A stretch of DNA of 6,830 nt from Bryobacteraceae bacterium (GTDB lineage Bacteria; Acidobacteriota; Terriglobia; Bryobacterales; Bryobacteraceae), in NCBI GenBank assembly GCA_025350445.1, contig JANXXV010000989.1, positions 1 through 6,830 of the forward strand, written 5' to 3'. Shown piece after piece: positions 1 through 4,950 of the stretch. The notes below the pieces were generated by a model that was given only the letters and a program-made list of their open reading frames with translations, had not been told where the DNA came from and made no database searches. Every line of letters begins with the position of its first letter. Positions within the stretch are counted from its first letter, which is position 1. A program made the translations under genes and the position numbers.

Positions 1-68
1 CTGGTTTGAAGGATCTCATAGTCAGGCGATCGCGCCCAAGACTGATTCCAGTTTCTGGCTCACACGAT

Positions 69-83
69 CACGCGCCCCGCGTG
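69..83. other. Small GC-rich perfect hairpin
   Basis: CACGCG (69-74) and CGCGTG (78-83) are perfect reverse complements around a CCC loop. No T-tract follows on either strand, so it is at best a weak terminator. If the palindromic element at 95-212 is removed in thought, this hairpin would begin about 13 bases after the ada stop codon, so it may have been the original 3' end structure of ada. A chance GC-rich palindrome is equally possible. Confidence 0.3.
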
Positions 84-94
84 TTCTGATACTC

Positions 95-212
95 CTAGGA
101 GTCTGTCGGAATGAAGCTGTTTTCGACCAAGAATCAATCACTTACAGACCATGCAACGTTCGTAAGTTATTGATTCTACGTTCGAGAAATTCTATCTCCG
201 ACAGACTCCTAG
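95..212. mobile_element. MITE-like palindromic element with 16-bp perfect inverted ends
   Basis: The ends CTAGGAGTCTGTCGGA (95-110) and TCCGACAGACTCCTAG (197-212) are exact reverse complements. An inner pair, 131-145 and 162-176, matches at 14 of 15 positions around a 16-base loop, and the segments between also pair partly (TTTTCGA against TTCTCGA). The whole 118 bp can therefore fold into one long imperfect hairpin. It has no credible coding capacity. If the innermost TA of each CTAG end is read as a target duplication, the inverted repeat is GGAGTCTGTCGGA flanked by TA, as expected for elements moved by IS630/Tc1-mariner-type or some IS5-type transposases. The parent element is not identifiable here. 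Its right end overlaps the TAG stop of ada. A simple bidirectional hairpin is the alternative, but length, perfect ends and weaker middle favour a MITE. Confidence 0.65.
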
Positions 213-1234
213 AGCTTCTCATGCTCCAGCAGCTTCTTCTTTCGATCCACTCCCCAACGATAGCCGCTGATACCGCCGTCTTTGTGAACTATGCGATGGC
301 ATGGAATGGCTACCGCAATCCTGTTCTTCGCGCACGCACCGGCCACTGCCCGGACGGCCTGAGGTTTGCCGATCGCCCCGGCAATTTCCGCATACGACGC
401 TGTAGCGCCATAGGGGACGGCCTGCAACGCTTTCCAGACCACACGTTGAAATGCCGTGGCGCGGATGTCCAGGGGCAGCGGAAACTGCCGGGTTTCGCCT
501 TTCAAGTGCTTCACCATCGCTGTGACGGCGGCGGTTAGTTGCTCTGTATTGCTGTGGCAATCGGCGGCCGGAAACTCAGTGCGCAGCCCATCTTCGAGCG
601 CCGCATCGGAATCGCCAAACGCGATCGAGCAGATGCCTTTTGCAGTGGACGCCACCAGCATCCGGCCAAGCGGCGAGTCGGCGAGCGCGAATTCGATCCG
701 TTCGCCTTTACCGCCCTTGCGGTAGGAAGACGGCGTCATCCCCAGTTCGCCGCTGGAGCGCTCATAGAGCCTGCTGGGCGAACTATACCCGGCTTCGTAC
801 ATGGCATCCGTCACGGCATGTCCTTTCCCCAAGCCTGCCTTCAGGCGAGAGGCTCTCAGCGCGTTCGCATACTCGCGGGGGCTCACCCCGACCGCGCGCT
901 TAAACGTCCGTTGCAGATGGAACGGGCTGAGCCGGGCGAACTTGCTGAGCGCCGCCAGCGTCAGCGCCTCGTCCAGGTGTTCCGCTATGTACCGGCACAC
1001 CCGCTGGGCTATCTCTGGGTTCGCCTGGGTTGGCTTGCATCGCAGGCAGGGGCGAAACCCGGCCTGTTCGGCTTCCGAAGCCGCGTCGAAGAATATTACG
1101 TTTTCCCGGTTCGGGCGCCGCGAAGGGCACCCGGGCCGGCAATAGATTTTAGTGGACTTCACCGCATAGAAAAACCGATCGTGAAGGTCTTCCTCCCGGG
1201 AAAGCACCGCTGTCCAGCGTTTCGTGTCCTGCAT
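209..1234 (-). CDS. ada: Ada: bifunctional DNA alkylation sensor/transcriptional activator and O6-methylguanine-DNA methyltransferase
   Basis: This 341-residue cytoplasmic protein has the full Ada layout and is close in length to E. coli Ada (354). Residues 5-70 form the zinc-binding methyl-phosphotriester domain, with Cys32, Cys36 (YCRPGC), Cys63 and Cys66 (RPCLRC); Cys32 corresponds to E. coli Cys38, which accepts methyl from phosphotriesters and switches Ada into an activator. Residues about 75-175 are an AraC-type double helix-turn-helix (SPFHLQRTFKRAVGVSP). Residues 180-341 are the methyltransferase, with the suicide cysteine Cys312 in AIPCHRIV and the SGYRWG segment after it. All key residues are intact. 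The ATG at 1234 fits the family N-terminus (KRWTAVLSRE). There is no clear Shine-Dalgarno upstream; TATCGT six bases before the ATG could be a -10 of a leaderless transcript, which is weak. No other alkylation-repair gene is adjacent. The stop TAG (211-209) sits in the right arm of the palindromic element. Confidence 0.96.
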   Translation of the reverse strand: MQDTKRWTAVLSREEDLHDRFFYAVKSTKIYCRPGCPSRRPNRENVIFFDAASEAEQAGFRPCLRCKPTQANPEIAQRVCRYIAEHLDEALTLAALSKFARLSPFHLQRTFKRAVGVSPREYANALRASRLKAGLGKGHAVTDAMYEAGYSSPSRLYERSSGELGMTPSSYRKGGKGERIEFALADSPLGRMLVASTAKGICSIAFGDSDAALEDGLRTEFPAADCHSNTEQLTAAVTAMVKHLKGETRQFPLPLDIRATAFQRVVWKALQAVPYGATASYAEIAGAIGKPQAVRAVAGACAKNRIAVAIPCHRIVHKDGGISGYRWGVDRKKKLLEHEKL

Positions 1235-1300
1235 ATTCTAACGATACGGAATTTGGCGCAGCGGTGCTATCCGCTTCTTGCTGTCGAACTGACGCCGCTG

Positions 1301-1309
1301 TGATATTCT
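1301..1309 (+). promoter_or_regulatory. Possible extended -10 promoter of the isomerase gene
   Basis: TGATATTCT reads as an extended -10 (TGn followed by TATTCT, 1304-1309), 30 bases upstream of the isomerase ATG. The -35 region is poor: CTGTCG at 1281-1286 has the right 17-bp spacing but little consensus. A start near 1316 would leave a leader of about 24 nt containing the ribosome binding site. Sigma specificity in this organism is unknown, so this is a pattern match only. Confidence 0.3.
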
Positions 1310-1325
1310 GATCTCTGCGAAAAAA

Positions 1326-1330
1326 AAGGA
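1326..1330 (+). promoter_or_regulatory. Shine-Dalgarno of the isomerase gene
   Basis: AAGGA lies at the end of a run of A residues, nine bases before the ATG at 1340. It supports that start codon. This contrasts with the ada and dehydrogenase genes, which show no such motif. Confidence 0.7.
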
Positions 1331-1339
1331 CACGAAACC

Positions 1340-2299
1340 ATGAGAGTCGGCGTTTTCACAGCATTGCTGTCGCAGTTTCCGCTGGACAAAGTTATTGAGA
1401 AGCTGAAGAGCCTGAACATCAACACGGTGGAACTGGGGACCGGCAACTACCCCGGCGACCCGCACTGCAAGCTCTCCATGCTGCAGAACAAAACGGCGCT
1501 CAGGGAATTCAAGTCGCTGCTGGATGACAACGGCTTCTCTATTAGCGCTTTGAGCTGCCACGGCAATTCGCTCCATCCGGATCCGGCCGTTGCCAAGGCA
1601 TATCAGGAAACAAGCAAGAAGACCATTCTGCTTGCCGAAAAGCTGGGTGTTTCCACTGTGATCGACTTTTCCGGTTGCCCCGGCGACAGTGACAAAGCGA
1701 AGTATCCAAATTGGGTGACCTGTCCCTGGCCGCCGGAGTATCTGGATGTTTTAGCCTGGCAGTGGGATAAGAAAGTGACTCCATATTGGATCAGGCAAGG
1801 GAAGTTTGCCGAAGATCATGGGGTGAAAATCGCCGTCGAAATGCACCCCGGTTTTGTCGCGTATAGCCCGGAGACCATGCTGCGGCTGCGGTCCATCGGC
1901 GGGAAATCAGTGGGCTGCAACTACGACCCGAGCCATATGTTCTGGCAGGGAATCGACCCCATCGCCGCCATCCGCGTGCTGGGCGACTGCATCTTCCATG
2001 TCCACGCGAAGGACACCCAGATCTACGAACGGAACCTGCCCGCGATGGGCGTATTGGACACCAAGAAGTACACCGACGAACGGAACCGCGCGTGGATCTT
2101 CCGCACCTGCGGCTATGGTCACGATGCCGGCTGGTGGAAGGAATTCATATCGACGCTCCGCATGTTTGGCTACGATTACGTCCTGTCTATTGAACACGAG
2201 GATACGCTCATGTCGCCCGACGAAGGCCTTACCAAGGCTGCGGAATTCCTCAATTCGATTGTGATTCGCGAACAACCTGCCGCCGCCTGGTGGGTCTAG
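1340..2299 (+). CDS. Sugar phosphate isomerase/epimerase (Xyl-isomerase-like TIM barrel)
   Basis: This 319-residue soluble protein belongs to the AP-endonuclease-2/xylose-isomerase-like TIM-barrel superfamily. The barrel starts at once (MRVGVFTALL) and carries the expected strand-end motifs: TVELGTGNYP at 29-38, an ALSCHGN strand at 70-76, VEMHPG at 166-171, NYDPSHMFWQG at 194-204, HVHAKD at 220-225 and SIEHED at 283-288. Glu167, Asp196/His199, His222 and Glu285 are the likely divalent-metal and substrate ligands, all present. There is no signal peptide, so it should act in the cytoplasm. Family members interconvert sugars, inosose or similar polyols, or are hydroxypyruvate isomerase-like; the substrate cannot be read from sequence. 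It stands alone, divergent from ada and convergent with the cytochrome/dehydrogenase operon, so no pathway is implied by position. The short WWV C-terminus looks natural. An endonuclease IV role is unlikely, because the nine-ligand tri-zinc pattern is not evident. Confidence 0.88.
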   Translation: MRVGVFTALLSQFPLDKVIEKLKSLNINTVELGTGNYPGDPHCKLSMLQNKTALREFKSLLDDNGFSISALSCHGNSLHPDPAVAKAYQETSKKTILLAEKLGVSTVIDFSGCPGDSDKAKYPNWVTCPWPPEYLDVLAWQWDKKVTPYWIRQGKFAEDHGVKIAVEMHPGFVAYSPETMLRLRSIGGKSVGCNYDPSHMFWQGIDPIAAIRVLGDCIFHVHAKDTQIYERNLPAMGVLDTKKYTDERNRAWIFRTCGYGHDAGWWKEFISTLRMFGYDYVLSIEHEDTLMSPDEGLTKAAEFLNSIVIREQPAAAWWV

Positions 2300-2357
2300 A
2301 AATCTCTAGAACCTGCCACGATGTGAATGACCCAAATTTGCACTGGCGTGGTTTCTT

Positions 2358-2397
2358 TGGCTTTCACGCGCTTGTGGGCCGAAGCGAGTGAAAGCCA
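2358..2397. terminator. Hairpin between convergent genes, candidate bidirectional terminator
   Basis: TGGCTTTCACGCGCTT (2358-2373) and AAGCGAGTGAAAGCCA (2382-2397) pair at 15 of 16 positions around an 8-base loop. The right arm ends exactly against the cytochrome stop codon (2400-2398), and the isomerase stop is about 60 bases to the left. The position between convergent genes fits a shared transcription terminator or mRNA 3' stabiliser. Neither strand has a real T-tract after the stem (plus strand: CTAGTTTGATTG), so rho-independent function is only moderately supported. Confidence 0.55.
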
Positions 2398-3114
2398 CTA
2401 GTTTGATTGTAGGATGTACGACGCTATCTCGTGCAAAGCATCCTTCGAGTATTGCGTCTTCGGCATCACCTGGCCGAGGATCGTTTCGGTCTTGTCAACC
2501 TCTTCCTTGTTGATCCCGCGGAGGACCGGTGGCAGGCCTTCGGTGTCCCAAATGCGCGAGTCCCCGCTTGGAATTCCTTGGATGGTGTCTCCGTTCTTCA
2601 AGGCGACTTTCGTCAGCTTTGATTGCGGCGGATTTTCGATGGACTTGATCAGTTCGGCCCGGGTTCGTTTTAACTTGCGTAAGTCGGGGCCGATCGCAGT
2701 ACCTGCTCCGTCTATGGCGTGGCACACGCCGCAGTTGTTTTCATTCGCCGCATCGAAGAAGAGAGCTTTGCCTCTATCGAAGTTTGCTGTCGGCGCCGTC
2801 TCCACCGGCTCCGCCTGTTGGATAGGCGCCTTGCCAGAGAGAGCCAAAACATAATTGACGACTGCTGTAATTTCGGCCGGCTTGAGCAATTCCTTGAACG
2901 CGGGCATGGAAGAACTGGGGATGCCGTCCGTCACGACCTTGCTAAGATACGCGCCGGCAAAATCGCGCTCGCGTAGTTTTGGGGCGCGACCGGGTTTCCC
3001 TTCCGAGCCGTGGCAATAGCCAATGGAGCATCGGGTTTTGAAGATCTGACCACCGTCAATCTCCGCGCTGAATGCGCAGGAGATCGACAGCAGAGCGATG
3101 GCTGCGATTCTCAT
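2398..3114 (-). CDS. Two-domain dihaem cytochrome c, electron acceptor of the PQQ dehydrogenase
   Basis: This 238-residue exported cytochrome starts at the ATG at 3114, which overlaps the upstream dehydrogenase stop as ATGA; a longer reading inside the dehydrogenase is not needed. Residues 1-17 are a signal peptide (MRIAAIALLSISCAFSA). Domain 1 (about 20-95) binds haem through Cys29, Cys34 and His35, an unusual CX4CH spacing, with Met70 (SSSMPAF) as likely axial ligand. A Pro/Ala/Glu linker follows at about 96-110. Domain 2 (about 111-238) has a normal CGVCH site (Cys128, Cys131, His132), IGPDL, a KNGDTIQG strand pair and Met217 (VMPKT) as likely ligand. Domain 2 resembles the haem-binding domain common in Planctomycetes and Verrucomicrobia (TIGR02603 type). 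Translational coupling with the dehydrogenase implies that it takes electrons from PQQ in the periplasm and passes them to the respiratory chain; this is inferred from context. Confidence 0.88.
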   Translation of the reverse strand: MRIAAIALLSISCAFSAEIDGGQIFKTRCSIGYCHGSEGKPGRAPKLRERDFAGAYLSKVVTDGIPSSSMPAFKELLKPAEITAVVNYVLALSGKAPIQQAEPVETAPTANFDRGKALFFDAANENNCGVCHAIDGAGTAIGPDLRKLKRTRAELIKSIENPPQSKLTKVALKNGDTIQGIPSGDSRIWDTEGLPPVLRGINKEEVDKTETILGQVMPKTQYSKDALHEIASYILQSN

Positions 3115-4778
3115 TCCGGTAGCGCAAATACGAAGAGCGCGCTGCCACCTGGAAAGTCTTCCGCTTCGGGCCATAGCTGGGTCATCAGGCCGGCAAGCGC
3201 GCTGCCCCAACCTGCCGGGACCGCGATGTATTGCTTGCCATTGACTGAGTATGTGATCGGCGAACCGCGGTGGCCGGAGCCGGTTTGATAACTCCAGAGT
3301 TTCTTGCCGCTGGTGGCGTCAAAGGCCAGGAAATTGCCTTCGGGATCGCCGGTGAAGAGCAGGTCGCCCGATGTGGCCAGTGCGGACGCCAGTAGCGGAT
3401 ATTTCGATTCGTACGTCCATTTGATTTTTCCGGTGACGGGATCGCGCGCATCCAGATGGCCGCCTTCCTTTCCAATCGGCGGTTTGCGCAGCTCAAAGTT
3501 TCCACCAAAAAACGTGTTGCCGGTTTTCGGTTCTTCCTTCTGCACGGTGAGCTGCTGGCACCATTCGATTCCAGTGGTATAGAAGAGCCCTGTTTTCGGG
3601 CTGTACGCCCCGTGGTTCCAACTTCTGCCGCCGCCGATGCTGGGGCAGACGAGTATTGGCTTGCCTACTTGCGGTTCCTGGCGGCCCAGCAGTTTGCCTT
3701 CCTTATCGATACCCGTGATCCAGTTGATGTTCTTCGCCAGCGGCCAGGCATTGACGAACTTTCCGGTGGTACGATCCAGCACCCAGGTGTAGCCGCCTTT
3801 ATTGGGGCTGACTAAAAGCTTCTCCGTCTTTCCGTTCACCGGCAGGTCTAACAACACGATCTCATAGCCCGCGTCCCAGTCCCAGACGTCGTGCGGTATT
3901 AGCTGGTTGTACCACTTCAGCTTTCCAGTGTCGGCGTCCAGCGCCACTATGCTGTCGGTGTAAAGATTGGCGCCCTCGCGGCTGTCACCGTAGAAGTCGG
4001 CTGCTGGATTGCCTACGCCCCAGTAAATGAGATTGAGCTCGGGATCGAATGACCCGGTCAGCCAAGTGGACCCGCCGCCGGACTTCCAGCTGTCACCCTT
4101 CCATGTCTCGTTGCCGGGTTCGCCGGGACCGGGGATGGTCCAGAAGCGCCAGGCGCGGCGGCCCGTCTTGGCATCGAAGGCATTGATGTAGCCGCGGTGG
4201 GCGGAATCGCCGCCGGTCACGCCTACCACCACTTTGTTATTGACCACGATTGGCGCACCGGTGATGTTGCAACCGCATTCCTTCATGCTCTCGACGGTGA
4301 CATTCCAGGTCTCTTTGCCGGTCTTCGCATCCAGGGCCACTACATGATTGTCGATAGTGCCCATGAAGACCTGCCCGCTGCCGATGGCGACGCCGCGGTT
4401 CCAGGGGCCGTAGATGAGGCCGAATTCTTTGGGGATCGCGTAGTAGTAGTGCCACAGTTCCTTGCCGGTGACCGCGTCTATGGCGAAGACGCGGTTCGAA
4501 GGCGAGGTGATGTACATCACTCCATCCGCCACCAGCGGCGTCGCCGAGAATCCGCCTTCGATCTTGCCGGTTTGGAACACCCAGGCTGGTTTCAATTTGC
4601 CTACGTTGCTCTTGTTGATCTGGTCCAGCGGGCTGTAACGCCATGCGTTATAGGTGCCGCTGTAGGTGAGCCAGTTTTGCGGCTCTTTGGCGGCGCTGTT
4701 GAGCCGCTGCGTGGTAACGTCCGCTGCCTGGAGAGCGGCGGCGGCAAGGCCTAGTGCGAAACACAGTCGGATGAGCAT
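3111..4778 (-). CDS. Periplasmic PQQ-dependent alcohol-type dehydrogenase (haem-free quinoprotein)
   Basis: From the ATG at 4778 this is a 555-residue protein with a signal peptide (MLIRLCFALGLAAAALQAAD, cleavage near 18-19). A GTG at 4835 would extend it by 19 residues ahead of the signal and is less likely. Seven blade-closing repeats of the form D-A-x-T-G-K-x-x-W (101-109, 150-158, 202-210, 281-289, 335-345, 446-454, 487-495) show the eight-bladed quinoprotein propeller. Family landmarks are GGGSTWLTGSFDPELNLIYW at 234-253, GVGNPAADF with Asn257 as metal ligand, catalytic Asp300 in HDVWDWD, and Lys326 in SPNKGGYTWVLD at the PQQ-contacting Lys/Arg position. Asp302 at catalytic+2 is the lanthanide-type marker. 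Asp191 (TGGDSAHRG) occupies the usual metal-Glu position, and the usual Cys-Cys before NRG is Pro-Trp (125-126). There is no fused haem domain; the next gene supplies the cytochrome. The exact substrate is unknown. Confidence 0.93.
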   Translation of the reverse strand: MLIRLCFALGLAAAALQAADVTTQRLNSAAKEPQNWLTYSGTYNAWRYSPLDQINKSNVGKLKPAWVFQTGKIEGGFSATPLVADGVMYITSPSNRVFAIDAVTGKELWHYYYAIPKEFGLIYGPWNRGVAIGSGQVFMGTIDNHVVALDAKTGKETWNVTVESMKECGCNITGAPIVVNNKVVVGVTGGDSAHRGYINAFDAKTGRRAWRFWTIPGPGEPGNETWKGDSWKSGGGSTWLTGSFDPELNLIYWGVGNPAADFYGDSREGANLYTDSIVALDADTGKLKWYNQLIPHDVWDWDAGYEIVLLDLPVNGKTEKLLVSPNKGGYTWVLDRTTGKFVNAWPLAKNINWITGIDKEGKLLGRQEPQVGKPILVCPSIGGGRSWNHGAYSPKTGLFYTTGIEWCQQLTVQKEEPKTGNTFFGGNFELRKPPIGKEGGHLDARDPVTGKIKWTYESKYPLLASALATSGDLLFTGDPEGNFLAFDATSGKKLWSYQTGSGHRGSPITYSVNGKQYIAVPAGWGSALAGLMTQLWPEAEDFPGGSALFVFALPE

Positions 4779-4785
4779 TCTAAAG

Positions 4786-4791
4786 ATTATA
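4786..4791 (-). promoter_or_regulatory. Consensus -10 box close to the dehydrogenase start (possible leaderless promoter)
   Basis: On the minus strand a perfect TATAAT is followed by seven bases (CTTTAGA) and then the dehydrogenase ATG at 4778. Transcription from such a box would start at or one to two bases before the ATG, giving a leaderless mRNA. No Shine-Dalgarno is present upstream of this ATG, in agreement. No TTGACA-like -35 is seen at 16-18 bp spacing; GCTAGC occupies that place. Confidence 0.45.
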
Positions 4792-4810
4792 TGCCGGGTG
4801 GAAGGCGCGC

Positions 4811-4830
4811 TAGCGGGACTTAGCGTTACT
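4811..4830. repeat. Tandem 10-bp imperfect direct repeat in the divergent promoter region
   Basis: TAGCGGGACT and TAGCGTTACT lie head to tail and agree at 8 of 10 positions, one helical turn apart. They lie where a -35/activator site for the TATAAT at 4791-4786 would fall. A regulator binding site is possible; two copies could also occur by chance. Confidence 0.3.
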
Positions 4831-4863
4831 GACACTGGTGTTTACGGCAACGCGTACTGGCGG

Positions 4864-4875
4864 GAGGCCGGCCTC
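4864..4875. promoter_or_regulatory. 12-bp perfect palindrome in the divergent region
   Basis: GAGGCCGGCCTC is a perfect palindrome about 75 bases upstream of the TPR gene and 86 bases upstream of the dehydrogenase ATG. It could be an operator or a small stem. The T-run that follows on the plus strand (GTACTTTTT) would also suit a weak terminator. Function is unassigned. Confidence 0.25.
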
Positions 4876-4938
4876 GTACTTTTTCCCGCAACAAAATAAG
4901 AGAAATCCGCAGGCCTAGTCCCACTACCCTTATGACTC

Positions 4939-4943
4939 AGAGG
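4939..4943 (+). promoter_or_regulatory. Shine-Dalgarno of the TPR gene
   Basis: AGAGG lies seven bases before the ATG at 4951 and decides that start. An ATG at 4932 lies in another frame. The residues following 4951 form a signal peptide, which agrees. Confidence 0.6.
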
Positions 4944-4950
4944 CCGAAAG

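Noticed and set aside
2..538. Continuous plus-strand open frame from the left edge into ada
   Set aside because: It crosses the palindromic element and then runs antisense to ada. The first 90 bases could be the tail of a gene to the left, but nothing in the translation is recognisable.
1250..1260. AATTTGGCGCA as an Ada-box-like operator
   Set aside because: It resembles the E. coli AAT...GCGCA arrangement only loosely, with different spacing and on the strand opposite ada; not enough to call.
539..1303. Long plus-strand open frame of 254 codons opposite ada
   Set aside because: It is antisense to a gene with complete Ada motifs; its product is Arg/Ala/Pro-rich with no recognisable domain, as expected of a shadow in GC-rich DNA.
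1340..2299. Isomerase as a functional partner of the PQQ dehydrogenase
   Set aside because: The genes converge, are not co-transcribed and act in different compartments; adjacency alone does not support a shared pathway.
2295..2310. TCTAGA-AATC-TCTAGA inverted repeat at the isomerase stop codon
   Set aside because: Stem of only six A/T-rich pairs with no T-tract; probably chance. The hairpin at 2358-2397 is the better terminator.
3112..3210. 32-residue N-terminal extension of the cytochrome
   Set aside because: The extension lies inside the dehydrogenase and is Arg-rich; the ATG at 3114 gives a clean signal peptide and a standard ATGA overlap.
4197..4754. Plus-strand open frame of 185 codons opposite the dehydrogenase
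   Set aside because: Antisense shadow of a well-supported quinoprotein; no domain or ribosome binding site.
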